A stretch of 64,000 nucleotides of DNA from Nectonema munidae (GCA_030549495.1 JAUIRK010000330.1:62001-126000), one strand, 5' to 3'; counted from the stretch's first letter, positions 1-15,300 are shown. Numbers and translations are program-made. Notes: a model not told the origin generated them from the sequence alone.

Positions 1-376
1 GTCTATTTCCCTTTTCAATGGCATTTTATTTTCATTTTTTCTTCACTGATGTCATACTGGTCCTCAATAGCTTGCATCAGTGCCCTTTTAACCCTAGAAT
101 TGCCAGCAACATGACCAATCATCTGATCTTTTTCAATTTAAAATAGTTACATTGCCTTAAAAAATTTCTTTTTACTTCAATTCAAATTCGTGGAATTTTT
201 TGCTTTTTGTTTATCTTTAATTAATTTTAAAACTTATAAGTTTCTGCATAACCAGGGAGAAATCGTTGCGACATTAACGACAAATTCCTTTTTCCTCGAG
301 TTTCGCCTTTATGTCAATTTATGTAATAATTTTTTTTGATATTTGTAACATGTTTTTGTTCATGTAATAAAAAAAG
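1..376. other. Intronic sequence before the first visible NRBP exon
   Basis: AT-rich. I searched it for the expected upstream NRBP segment (the strand before the alpha-C region) and saw nothing that fits. Confidence 0.5.
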
Positions 377-3300
377 GTGTATTTTAAGGAGAAGATCAAG
401 AATGTTTTCAACAAGTTGACCTCACTAAAGCATCCAAATATTGTTCAGTTTCACGCTTATTGGGCAGATACGAAATCAGATCCTCTCAAGGTTATTTCTA
501 CTATTTATTTCTACTTCCATTTTATAATATGCAGCACCCTCTCTCTTCTCTTTAGCTCGTGTTCATCACGGAGTACATGGCTGGCTCCATCAAAAGTTTC
601 ATCCAGAAAACGAAAATAAACAATTCCCATATCCAATTAAAAGTTAGTTTTTTCAATTACAAGTTACTTCTCTATTTCCTTTAAAAAAATTTTAAATATT
701 GATTTTTCATTTGCTATATTTATATTACTTTGGCATTTACTATTTTTAATTTTTTTTATATTTTGACCATTAACACGATGAATTTTTTAAAATTTTTTGC
801 AAAAAATCAGAAACTAAATTAAATTTTCAAAACATAATCAAGGAAGCAAACTTTACTTTCAGCATAGAAGACAGTCAAAAATTGATTTCTTATGTTTAGG
901 CAATATTCAAAAATAATTATTAAAAAAATTCCTTATACATGTTTTATAAACAAACTTTAAAGCAACTCTTACTTATAAAAAATTATGGGTTGGGGGGGGG
1001 GGGGGGGTCGCTACTTCTTCGCCCCCTGGATATGCGCCCCTGTTTGAAACCTATTTTTCAATAGTGAATTTTTAATGTTGATTGTTTATTATCGATAAGG
1101 TGTTTTAATCTTGATTAATTTTTCTTTTTTCATCAATAAAGTTTTTTACAACACTTGTTTACTATATTTCCACAACATAGGTCAGCACCACTTTGTTAAT
1201 ATTTATTAATTTTAACTTTTAATCTTTAAATTTGTTTCAAGATTATCATAATCTTAATTAATATTTTAAACATTATATCATAAATATCAAGTTACTGAAT
1301 AACGTATATCAACAATGCTAATTAAAATTAATTCTAAATAATACTAATATTACCTTATTTCGACCCCAATGCTTCAATTGTCTTTTATTTGCCTTGATTG
1401 ACCCTCTTACCATCAATTTCCAGAGTAACCATAATGTAATACATTTATTGACAAAAGTTGTATTTGGAAAGAAACGCTAGAGAAAAAAGGACTAAAAATA
1501 AACATACATGAAATTAAATGGATGAAAATATGAGATAATTTGAAGGCAGAAGTTGTAAATTCACATATCGGTCCTTGTGGAGTTTGTACTAAAAGATTCA
1601 AGAGAAGTTCTATTTTTTGTGTAGCATTCTAAGACATTTTTTTTAGATATTCTAATATTAAAGGTTGTTTGTATAAAGTTTCAAATTGTAAATGTATCAG
1701 TTGTTTAAATGTAAATCCACTAAATTCAGAGGAAGAAAAGAGAATAATGGTAGGGTATACCGTAATAGAAAGAGTCAACCAACTTGATTATTTAAGCGAA
1801 GTTTTTAATTGAAGATTCATTAGAACATAGGATATTGTCTGATTGGGAACGATTTAAATCCGTAGGTAGTATTTTATGCAGTAACAGTTATTTATATAAA
1901 AACTATGTCAGATCTTGTTTAGTGAATCGAAGTCAAAACTGGCTTTTAAAAGAAATAGAAAAAAGATGAGCAAATAGTAGAAAAATTCGATTGTTGAGAC
2001 TTATGTGTAGACAGAATTTAAAATCAAAAATTAGCAACGATAAATTTAGAAAGCTTATTCATTGGGAGGAAAAGTAGTGAAAAGGGACATGAAAAAAAGA
2101 GGACTTAAACTAGGAGATGAACAGAATAGAAATGAGTGGATAAACAAAATTAAGTAGTTTCACCTTCACATGAACCCTCACCTATTGATATCGATCATTT
2201 GGTCATCATCTTTTGTAACTTTTTTTTTTTAGGTTTGGAAGCGATGGTGTACTCAAATATTATCCGCCTTAAGGTTTTTTTAAACTTTTTTTTAATCAAA
2301 CCTGGACAAAATTCGTAATTTTTATGCCGACTTTTCCAATATAAATATTTATTGACTTTATATAATATCACAAATTTTAATGCATTCAATTTTGGATGAA
2401 GGAGCGTCCCTTCATCATCATCTTCATCCATGCATTTAGGATAGTTACTCTTTGTCTTGTGTTTATACTTGAGTGCTCAACACCACCTTAACCCGTTAAC
2501 GACCAGAATAATCAGACGATATCTAATGTAAAGCAGAAGATTTGTATTAAAGAGCTTTGATAAACGCAGACGATTTTATTTTTGTAAAGTCGACTATAGT
2601 CGACATGGGCGTTAACGGGGTAACATGCTTTGTTCTTTAATAATTCGCCCTCATTTATTCTTGCACACCCAAATCCCACACTCTTTTCGATATTTGGTAT
2701 ATACTATAGTACGCTTTTTGCATACTGACCAACTGCACACCCTTTCTTATATAAACGCGTGTAAATCAGTTAGAACCGTGCTGTCCAAATTTCGGCCCCT
2801 GGTTGCATGCAGTTCTCAGTATTTTCAAATGCGGCCCGCGACCTCTTTTCAAACATTATGCATTTTTTCTTTTCTTTTTGTCTTACAGTATTATAAAGCA
2901 AAACGACTACCATAACTCATGAATTCCAACTTACATGAGTTATTCAAATTGCTTCCATCTTAACAAATTTTAAACGTGCTTTGTGATAAATGTTCACGCT
3001 TTATATGAAAATGTTATATATTATTTTAGGAGTGTATAATTCATCTTTCCTTATTTTTAACGCCATCTCACTAGTTAAATAATAAATGATAATGATAAAT
3101 TTGTAAAAAACCTTTTTTAGATGCGAGATGGGAGTTTGAATATTTCTTATAACTACACCATTTAAAGGAAAAAATATAAATTTTTCGACTTCCATTTGTT
3201 TTGAATATATATATTTTAATTAAATATAGATTACTGAAGTCATGTGCGTTCCCTTTATAAAAATTGCTACTATATGGGCTAAGTAATTAGAAATAAATTT

Positions 3301-6300
3301 GTCGCGAATTCTTCGCTTCTGACTTTGACCAAAGAAGGCTCACTCCATATGCTTAATTTTAGTTAATAAGCGACTCCTACACATAAGTTTTATTAGATAC
3401 CGACCCTGATTCCGCCTTTCCCTTTAACATCTGAGACTGCTAACTCCGACTCATCAGCCCTGGTATTTACAAAACTCTACGCTCTTCGAATTAGGTCATC
3501 TGTCCACTTATTTTTACAAATTTTTATTATGCTACTCACTATGATATATACCTTTAATTTCTATCATAATCTTTTAATTCTTGATTTCCGATATGCTAAG
3601 CTCTCAGTTATTTTTTCATAATCAAGAGATCAGATATTCTCAAATTCAACCATCAAGATAGCAATACTCTATTCAACCTTTTTTTGTCTTTTCAAGGTAG
3701 TAAAATTATATTGAAATCACATATGCAACACTTGGAACATAAGTTGGATGAAAGTGTCTTTTTTCCAATCAAAGTGTCAAGTTTGTTCGGCAGTTTAGAA
3801 ACTAGCCTACTTCTAAAATACATATATCACTATTTATATGAAAATCCAAAAAATTGTTAATTTCTATCACGGCCCATGTGGTAAAATTCGAGGATATAAA
3901 TGTCAGAACTCTTTGCCGCGATTCCTAAACTCGAGGCAAATTATTTTCCTTAATTAATAATATTGATTCTAAGTTATTTGTGTTAAAAAATTAAAAGTCA
4001 AATAGTGATTGTAAATTACTTGAAATTAACGACAATCAAACTAGATTATAGAGGATCGTACGTTCGCCTTTATAATGAACAACTTGGAAATGAAAAGAAG
4101 AAATAAATTTTAATGCCACTTTAAAATAATAGAGCTGAAACAAGAGTAGAGAGTTTATAAAAAAGATAATGAGATTAATGGTATCAAAAGAATTTATTAG
4201 ATGGCATAAGAAAACATGTATGAAATCTAAGACTTGTATCTAAAATGCATAAGTACATGCATTTGAAATCTCCAATAAAACATCACAATGGTCACCAATG
4301 AACCGCGAGATATAAATCTTCTTCCTTAAAGCCAAAGACTCTTGAAAACGAATCATCCATTATCTTTATTAATGATATCTTAAAACAGATGATGAGCATC
4401 TATTCCTAACTTTACTACTTCATATTTTAGTTATTTACATTCATGCGACTCGCCAATAATTCACGGCAATCTTCGCTTAAATACGATTTTCATCCAGCAG
4501 AATGGCTTGATAAAAATTGGCTCAGGTATGACTAGACTTTAATATTCCCATTCCAGGATTTCTTGGCATGTTTTCAACTTTTTATAATTTATATGCATTT
4601 TTCAACACTTTGTAAATTATATATAAAAAATCTAAGGATAATAATAATAATAATTAATATTTTAGATAAATATAATAGCTTAACTCAATTATTTAATCTA
4701 ATTTTATTATATACAGTATTGAAAATGTTTCAAAATACAAAAGTTATTGTTTATTAAATAATAGTTCATAAAGCTTGTGATTCTTGACAGGTTGTGCATA
4801 GGGTTGTCAAATGTTTCGCTTTGACTTCGCCCAACAGCGGAATTCCAAATAATTAATAAGAATTCCGGGTTTTCATTTACTAATCTTAGTCACAAAAGAG
4901 TTTAAAAAAATTGAACTATAAATGTGATTATTTTCTCTTTTTTAGTATATAAATTCATTTTCTACTTTTGAGTATTTTTCATATTAATTACACTGGTCAA
5001 CAAAAAAAATTTTTTTCTTCCTTTCTTGAATAAACTAGATATTTTAATATTTTTTTACTCGCAAATTTAAATTTTTATCAATTTGCATGCAGCACGTTCC
5101 ATTTTTTTGTTATTCACATACAAACTTATGTCTTTTTTATAACGTGACCCATCAATTGGTTAGTTGAAAAAATATATAAATCATATATTTTATTTATTTA
5201 AAAGTTATTTATAACTGAATAAAAAAAAATATATTGACAAATATAACTTCAAAAATGGTTAGTTTTGGTTTTCGTTGATGTGTACACAGTGTGGATGATC
5301 GTGGTTGATTGTCCAACAATAGTCAACGAGCATACTTTCATTCCAAAAACCTTTATATCTTTTTCCGATATCTCTATGTTCATCAGACACTGCTCCAAAT
5401 ACACTATCATATAAGGAGCTATGGACTTTAAGGAAAAGCTTAGTTTTTCATAATAAAGCCACCAAATATTTATCCAAAATATTATAATTATTTAAAACTT
5501 GATGAGAGGATTCACGAATGAATAATTGTTAGTATTTGTTGAGTATGTACTAAAACATGGATTTTAGGAACCAAAAGCTATAAGCTGGAATGGAATGTTC
5601 AAGGTGTATAAACCGTATAGGACAGGGATTCTTAACTTTAATTCAGTCATGGACAACTTTAAGAATTTGATGAAAGCTAAGGACCCCCTTGAAGGAAATT
5701 TTCTCTAAATAAGTTATAAGTATTTCATTTTATTGACATGAATTATTTGATCTTAAATTTTGTCAAATGCAGGTAGCAACACAAATGTTACGTTTCAAGG
5801 AGAAAAGACAAAAACCACCGCTTGTTTCAGTTTTTTACACATACAAAATGGTTGATCATTTTAAGTTTTTTTTTACAAAAATGAAAAACTTTTCACTGAT
5901 CCCCTGATACGCAGCCATGCACCCCTCAGGGATCCGAGGTTGATCTTTTATTTCCATAAAAGTGTTTTTGATATATTATTTGGGCTAAGTTCTCCAAAAT
6001 AAAGTAAATAATAAATAACTATTAAATACAATAATTTAATAATAACTTGGCTAAAAAATAGATCAAAATAATTGAACCCATGCCCATAAGATGTTTATGG
6101 ATCACTTAAATTTTTTAATTTAACTCTTTGAGGACCAGAATTTTTAAGATTATAATCGTCTGTTTTTTTTCAATGGAATTTTGTATGTTGTAAGCAGACG
6201 ATTATTATTTCTTGGTACACCGGTGTCACACTAATCCTCAAAGGGTTAAGAGAATAAACACGAGCATTTATACTAAAATTAAGAATACGCTTAGTTAAGT

Positions 6301-9300
6301 AAATCCATATAATATACTCGAAAACAAAAATCCTTAATTATTTCGTTATTATAGTATAAATGCCTGTTTCCAAAGCGTCAAAAATAATAAAGTAAACATT
6401 TTTAAAGATAAGATTTCAAATTGATAAAAAATAATATTCAAAAAACCTACTTATTTATATATACTTGAGTTTACTCTGAAAAAATTAATGGAAAATAAAA
6501 TGAATAAAAAAGATCCATTTTTAAATAACTAATTTAAACCAATGAAAACGCCTCTTTTAAACCAATCATGTTTTACTAAGTAAGTCACTTTTTTAACGAT
6601 AATAAGCTAATATGATTTCGTTGTGTATATTAATAGTTAAATATACGATATAAAAAGAATTTCTCAATTTGAGAATTTCATACAAAAATTGTCGCATTCC
6701 TGGATTTCAAAAACAAAAGCATCGCGGAAAACAAACTCTAGTCATGATGCACTTATCACAAAAATGTCACTTATTTTTATTCTTTCCTTTTTTAGTTGCT
6801 CCTGACGCCATCCATCAAAATGTCAAGACTTTTCGCGATCACCACAATTCCAATCCATTTCTTCCTCCTGAATATTCACGTGAGTTCTTCACCATTTCTC
6901 CTAGCGATGTTTTAGATTGAATTTTACTTCACAATCTCTTTTATCCCTTATCTAATCTTCTCTTATTTTAAATCCAAATTTTGCTGCATAAAAGATACCT
7001 AAGATATTTGGGTTGTTTATACCATCAATCTGATATGATTAGCACATACCAGATTTGATTAGTCGGAGTAAAAACTCACTGAAAGTAGTTATAAAAATCT
7101 GATTCCAACTCCAAACTTAAAAATTTAAGACTCAACTCTTACCTCTGCCTTCGACCAAACAATGGGCATTGCATATGCTTACAGAAATAACGGACCTACT
7201 GATCCTGATAACTTTATAGATAGGATAACAAGACTTATCGACCATTGGATAATAAGTTTTTGCAAAGAGGCTTTTTATGATTCACTTAACCCGAATATAA
7301 CTTTATTATATAATATATTTCTCCATTATAAGATGAAGCATGTTTTTACAATTCTTTTTTTTTTAAGAAAAAAGGGTCTCATAACTGGGTATATTTACGG
7401 TACTTGGACATTTGGCCGAAAGATATTTGACAGAAATGCCATTTGTCCGAACGAAAATTTGGCAGAACCAAAATTTGGTCGAAGGACATTCTGTTGAACA
7501 AAACTTTTGCCAAACAAACATTATTTTACCTAATGGACATTTGACCGAATAAACATTTGGTGAACGAATATTTCTACACAAATGTAAATACAATTTAGAC
7601 TATTTCCAAACTTTTGCAACCAATAAAATATATTTTTTGATGTTAAATACTAAATCTCAAAAAAAAAACACTAAGAAAGATGCTCACACTAACGTTCATA
7701 TTTTTGTAGAAATAAACTTTTTTTCTAAAAAATTTATTGCAATAAAAAATTGATAAAACAATAAATTTATTTTATAAAAAGTGAAACATATTTTTAAATA
7801 TTGTGAGCAATTGCTTTCAAAAAATTAAAGTAAGGTTATGAGGTATAGCACAATTAAAATAGGTAGTTAGGTGAATAAATGTGGTGTTATATAATAATAC
7901 ATCATTATAAATTGATGTATTCGGCTAAATGTCTGTTTAGTAAAATTTTTGTTCCGCCAAATGTTGGTTTGGGTAAAATTTTCTCCCGCCAAATGGCTGT
8001 TTGAGAAAATTATTGTTCATCCAGATCTTTTGTTAAATTGTGCGTCAGCGAAATGTCCGACCACAATATTTACTATATTTTATTTTCGGAGCAAAAGTAA
8101 TTCTTATTAATATCTAATTTGATTAAAATTAATTCCTTACTATTTCTAGCGTGTTAACATTTTTAAAAACTTTTGTAAAAAATATTTGAAAGTGTGTTAG
8201 GCTTTATCACTCAAAAAATCGTTTATTTTATACTTCTTTATTCTCTCCACTCATTTATTGTTGATCTTTCAGAGGAAAATAAGTCCTAATTCTCAAAACT
8301 CATGTTTTTCGCATAAACAATTTGATTTATATAATTGTTTTTATTTTCAATTTTTAGCGTATTATTTAAAGAATGAGGAAACTATTATCCATTTTAGCAG
8401 ATGGAATGTTTATTTGTTATTATTTAATAATAATATCTAATTAAAGAAAAGAGACTATGCGTGTTGACTACTTTGAATAAACTAAAGCATTAACTAGTCA
8501 GTCTCTTAGTCAATTAAAAGCATTAACAATTTTTTTTTATCAGTATAGAAAAATCACAGATGCCTACGAGATGAAGGAAATCAATGATAATTTTGTAGAC
8601 AAATTTTCATTTTCTCTATACACATAGATTGAAAATAACTATTAGTTTTTCCTCAATCTAAATATTCCCTCACTTATCGCGGGGGATACGTTCCAGGAGC
8701 ACGCGCGAAAAGTGAAAATCCGCGAAGTGGCGACACTAAATTTTTTCTAAATAAATACTTTATTTTAGTAATTAGTATGATGTAAGTCTTTGAATACTTC
8801 ACCAGGCACTTCTACTCTGCATCCTTTCCCATTCCCTCAATAACATGTATTGCACCTATTTTTTCAAACCTCCCATTCTATAAGAGTACTACTCACCATT
8901 GAGGGAGATACATCCTACAGCTTTGGTATATTGATTATTTGCCGTAGAGGTACTTGTACACTGATGACTATCATGGTTCTTGCCATTACGAAGGTGGTAA
9001 TGACGATGAAATGGATGACAGAAAGAGAATAAATAAACACTCTTGGTGAATGACGGTATCAGCTGTTGCAGTATCTGTATTGTCGGAATCGGAGGTAGCT
9101 ACTTCTTCCTCAGGTACTACAGGAACTTTAGCTAATGACGTTGGCGTAGCAGATTTCTTCGTTAGAGTTACAAACATAATGACAGGGAGTTGTTTTTTGA
9201 CGCTGTGTTTGGTTTAGCATGGTTGTGTACACTGACAGGCAGCCGTCAATTGCATTTCTGAACTTTAACACACGAACCATGTCTGTATCCCAATCCTAGG

Positions 9301-12300
9301 CAAGATGCTGAAGTTCTTGTGCCTTTCTGTGCAATATTGCAAGACGCTCACGCGTAATGCCAATCTCTTTCTCTTCTTCAACCCGTTATTAGTCTTCCTC
9401 TCTTTCACTTGCTGGCTTGGTAAGCTCATCAATGGTTGGCTGTGCATATCAAGTAGATCATTGACATCTTCGACAGTCATATCATTAAAACTTTTTCTAC
9501 CCAGTAATTTTGTCATATTCACAGCTTTATCAACTGTTGAATGATGAATGCCATCGGGAGAGAAACCCTTGCAACTTTGCACCACTTCTAGCTATAATTT
9601 TTTCTTAAATATTAAAGTTTATGGTCGTTTGAATAGTTTTCAGTCACGATGCAATTGTGTATTCACGCCAGTACTCCTTCAACCAGAAGTCTTCATCCAT
9701 ATCCATTGCTTCAATGAGGCTTTGCAAGGAATTTCTTGTTTAAAATGCCTTAAAAGCGCGAATAACGCCTTGATTTATTGGCTAACTGAGTGATATCGTG
9801 TTCGGTGACAAGAATTCTAACTGGACCCCATAATGTGTTATGTCGACAGAATGGCCCCGAACATTATTCATCAACATAAGCACTTTGAACTCAAGGCCTT
9901 TCTTTGCCAGATAAACCATTAACCTATGGGATAAAGCACTGATGAAACCAGTCCATCGTAAGAATTTTCGTAACGGCAATGAACTTGGTTGATTAGCTAG
10001 AAGATCCAGTCAATGTTGTAGTTCATTGTCATCGCAAGTGTTGTTCTCTTCCTCGTCACTGATATCCTGGTTCTCCATGTTTGTAAAATTCCTTTCATAT
10101 TTCTCTGCCATACGGTTGTAAAGTTGCTTGGCCTTAGTTCTTATGTTGTTAGTATCCAATAAAATGTTTTTTATACGGTAATCATTAATCCACACTGCTG
10201 CCAGGATCCTTTTAGTCTTCTTGTTGAAAATCAATGTTGCAGTAGACCTGATGTTCTTCTCTTCCTTCTTGATGTAACGAACCGGTGATTCGTTGATTCC
10301 GTAATGGCGGCCAACCGCAGCTAATGATCTCTCTTTCTTCAGCATGTTGAGAGGCTCATTTTTCTCTGTTATCGTAAACATTATTTGCTTTCGCTTAGGG
10401 AGCGCCAGAAATCGATTAAGTTGGGGAACATTTTGTTGGCATCTTAGGGCTTCAATAAAATAGTATTTTAAAAAACAATTCACAATTAGCGTACACAACA
10501 CGAGACAAAAACCATGCACACGCAGAGCGAAGAGATGTCTACTACGAATAAAGAAAACAAGAGGAATAGATATTACAGGCATACATATAACAGGCGAATC
10601 CGCGAAGCAGCGAGTCCGCAATAAGTGAACTGTGAAGTTGCAAGCGACCACTATATGTATTGGTGACTAGGATTTGGGTCCGCTTTCTGACTGTTGCATA
10701 TGCATGGTTTAGATGTAGTAAGTAAAAGATATAAACCTCCCACTTTTTTTAAATGACATAAATCTATGGCCGACAATAATATACCCTGTTAAATCTTCAC
10801 AATACACAAAGAAAGGGCTATACTTGAATAACACAATTGATTCACCAAACCTTGGATTTATGACTTGCTATTTTTACGAAAGCAACATATGTGATGTTAT
10901 ACAAGTGCTATTTAGTCTAATGTTTAACTATACTTTGCAAAACACGCGCTTCTTCCATTGAAGACGTATCGACTATGCTTTCTATATTTGCCTGAGCAAT
11001 TCGCTCCTGAATTCTTTGCTTCCAGAAATTTTCCTATCACTGCAAAAAAGCAATTTTCAAAAAAAAATTAATAAAAAAAGAAAAAAATTAACTAACTAAC
11101 CAACTAACTATTGGGCAAAAGTTTGTCTTCCATGTAAGTAGCCTTAATAAATTGTGATGGCAGCAAAATTACTAGTAGTGTAATGGATGACCAGTATCAA
11201 AATTTTTGGAGCGAACTCTCAAATCACAGCCCCAAGAGTACGTTTGGAAATATAGGAAAAGTCACTACTCTCATTTCTCTTGTAGTAGTTATGTTTTAAA
11301 TCATTGAATTTGAAATTTTATTATTTACTTATTTAAGGATTTGAGCCGTTAACAACAGCTGTTGATATATACTCGTTTGGAATTTGTGCTTTAGAAGTAT
11401 ATATTCGAATCATTTAATATTTTATGTAAACTCTAAGTAAAAGTATATCCAAAAACTTCCCAGGCATCTGTAATGGAAACTTGAAATTTCCAAATCTCTC
11501 ATTTCATTATAATTTTTCAAACAAATGCTACACTCATAAACTATTTTAACGACTATTTTATCAATGTTATCAAAGCGTTTTTTTAAGTCAACATCACTCG
11601 TTCGTAATCCTTTTTGTAATCACGCCCCCATTTCAAGGACAAACCTTTCTCTCCACACCCCTTGCTTTAAATTAATTAGAAAAGTTTAGATTAAATTTGT
11701 TTAAGCTTGCAATTAAGTCGCCAGATTAACTAAAACTTTTCATAACTTGTTAACTTTGTGCCTAGCATGTTGATCATATTTCACATTCACGGAATATGCC
11801 AGATTTTTTTTCCGTCTAACTTTTCAAGGAAACTTTTTGACAATTATATTTTAAAAAATTTAAAAATCGAACTTTTTTTCTCATTTTCGATATAAAAAGC
11901 TTTTTTTGTGATACTTTTCTATTTATAACACGTTTTCTGTTCACGCTAGAGTTGATATGCATGTTTTTTATTACATCAAATATTATAATTAAATTTTTAA
12001 TTATTTCTAATAACAATTCAATAACCCAAAACTTAATAATGATTCCGCCATTACCAAAAATAAGGAGACGGTAGCTACCATTATTTCATAGCTATGCTAT
12101 TTGTGTGCAATTTTATCAATGAAATGTTAATACAAATAAATTGCGCCACCCGGGAAAGACAGTCCCATCGTCCCTTGGTCTTGGTACATCGCTGCCTATA
12201 AATATGATTGGTTTTGGTTTTATAATACTCCTGTTATAGATATTCTCCCATTTCTTTAATTAAAGCAAATAGTCTTGCTTAATATCTGAAATAATGTTGC

Positions 12301-15300
12301 TGAACCTAAATAGAGCGCTAGAATAGCTCACAATCTTTATGATCCTTGTGTCCACTGAAGATTCACTTAGATGATTTTTGAAAGAATTGGAAAAATACTT
12401 TGTTGCAGAAATGCCTCTAAATTAATCTCACCACGTTACGCCTATCGAAGTGAGTAATGTCTCGATTGTCAGGAGAACTGTATTGATTTATTGTTCTAAG
12501 CTCTCACATGAAAAACTTGGTCCTTTTTGATAGACATATCTGGTTCTATTTTACACAGCATTGTTCCACCTCATTTTTATGCAAGATTCATAAGATCTAA
12601 ATATTAAGATTTTGTGTTTGGATTTCCTGCATATTTCATTATGGGGTCGAGAGTGAAAATTTTGGAAAACTGAATTGAAAAGTAATGCGAGATAAAGTGC
12701 CATTATCCAAAACTCATTAATTTATAAAATTTCACCCACTGTGCCAAAAAACTAATGGAATATGACAACTTCCTATGTAAAAGAAAGAAGATGGAATGAT
12801 CATTTTTTGAGTAAGGTTCGAACTTTTTAAAAATCCTGATATATAAACTCGTTTGGTTTTATTTTTTTTAATATTTTTTGCGATATTTTATTAATTTTGT
12901 CATTTTTTCTTAATACAAATTCATTTTGTTAAATTCTATTTTACTTGTATTCTTTAGATGACTGGATTTTTGGAGTACAATTTTTCAAAAGATGTAACCA
13001 ATTCCGTTTTCCATAAAGCAATTGAAAATGCCCTTATTAAAATCAACGATCCTAGACAAAAGGTTTACCCTTTTTTGATTTTTGGAAGGTTTCATTTTTT
13101 TTAAATTTATTTATATAGAATGAATTGTAGTAAACATTGTCACTTAAAAGCGCGCTTTGATTTTTGAGATGGGATTGATGTAAAGAGTAAATTTATGTAA
13201 AATTAAAGGAGCAAAATTGTTTAGTCATTATGAATTTCACCAATTGTGGGTTTATATTTGATATAGGAATATAGCACGTCTTGCTTGTTTAATTTGAGCT
13301 GTGTCTAGGTTGAAGCTCTAAAGAAGTTAGTTAGAGTTTGGGGCTCAAAGTTGCTTCTATCATGTTGGATGTAGGAGGTTGGAAGCATTGCTGTTGATGC
13401 AAGGTTTTAATATTCTTCCTTATACATTTCCTCAAAATATATGTCGAATCGTAGTCATTCACTTCTCAATTGTGAGAGAGACATCTTGGTTTTGGATTTC
13501 CTTTTTTTGTAGTTGAGTGATGTAGACAATGGAATGCTTTGTCATTGTTTTTGAGTTTAGCATCTCTGAGGGGTTTGTTAGAGCGCTGGTGGGATTAGCA
13601 AATAGAACACTTGATTTTGTAGATGATGATTTTGTGCTTACATTTTTTGTTCACAATTGTTTTATAGGCTTTTGAATGTTTATTCAAATGATGGATTCTG
13701 GGTTTGTTCCAAATATAGGATTTCAAGGTCTTACTAGATTCATGTATCCTTCCGCGCAAAGCCTTTTTGGGAGGAGGTAAGATTAAAGTTGTTTGAGCTT
13801 CCAATTTAAGTCCCCAGATTTCATAACTTGTTAACTTTGCGTGTAGTATGCTGATCTTATTTTACATCCACGATATATTCTAGATTTTTTATTCCTTCAA
13901 GCTTCTCAAGGAAACCTTTTGACACTTATATTATTCCTTTTATTCTTGAGAATGAAGAAATTTATAAATCAAACTTTTTTGTCTCGTTTTCTATATAAGA
14001 AACTTTTTTGTGATGATTTTCAATTTATAACACGTTTTTCGATCATGCTAGAGCTGATATTCATGTTTTTATTAAATGATGTCGTGTCCAAATAAACATT
14101 CATCAAACAAGTGCCATTAGAAATATCACGAATACACTGAAATCTTCATGTATCAATTTATTCTTGTAAACTAACGTAGCTTCAATACTAGTTCTTAGTG
14201 CTAGATTTAGGTAAACATTTTTAAGGTGAGGTGATGACAGAAGTGGTTGAAATTTTATGGGCCTATATTTTATTTGGTTTATACGAAAAAGGCATGAAAT
14301 GAAAATAGTCCGCTTATAATCCAAATTAAAAAGAAGCGATAATCTTCAAAATTCGGTTCCAAGAACGGTTAAATTACAAAAGAAATTATAAGTGTTTGTT
14401 AACAACTAAACAAATGCTCTTTTCGTATTTTTGAGAGAATTGTAAGATATTTTACATGCATGTTGTGGTACAAATGAAACTGATCAATGGCTGTCAAAAA
14501 TATTTATAAAGCATTGAAACGTTTGATGAAGTTTTTATTCTTAATTTTTCGATTTTCCAAAAACGTGAACATCTCGTTCTCCTGAAAAATTTCATCACAA
14601 TCCCGAGTTGAATTCCTAGTAGATGGAACTTTCAAAATATTAATCATGTAATCAGTTGTTGGTCTTGTTTTGTGCTTTGACTTATTCATACTCATCATTG
14701 AAAAAATTTGTTAGTAAAGATGAATCGTACCAAACATACATAGAATTCTTGGATATTTAGAAAGAAGATATTGATAAAAATCAGCCAAGCAATCACATTG
14801 TAAATCTATCATTTCCACTTAAAAATTTTATCCTACCATTATCTTCGGGTCTCATTGTATCCTTTCGATGCATCCTGTCCTAGGGTATTCAATATAGATA
14901 GATATAGGAAAAGATTACGGGTTTAGATATATGTGACTTATCTTATTTGTAGGATTTTTTGACGATTTGCTTAGCAGAAAATCCGGATGACCGCCCTCTT
15001 GCCAAAGAACTCCTCTTTCACCCTTTCTTGTTCGAAGTTCATTCCCTTCGCTTGATCGCCTCGCACTCACTTATCAAAAATATGAGTATGTGAACTACAA
15101 CTATATCCTAATATTTTTCACTGGTTGTACATGTGACCGTCTTCCCAAACACGTGTTGCCTTTTTCGGAATGTATGGGTCATAATCATGAATGTCGAAAT
15201 CACGGAAATCAAAATCTTAGAGATTGAAAACCAGAAAAGTATTATAATAGTATATCACAAAGGCTCAGTGTAGTTTTATCGGAAGACAAATTTATTTTGT

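Noticed and set aside
10010-10651. 213-residue frame considered as a host gene
   Set aside because: Its HTH/CENPB-like blocks and the flanking Tigger-type inverted ends show that it is part of a transposon; the first 80 residues are terminal repeat sequence read through.
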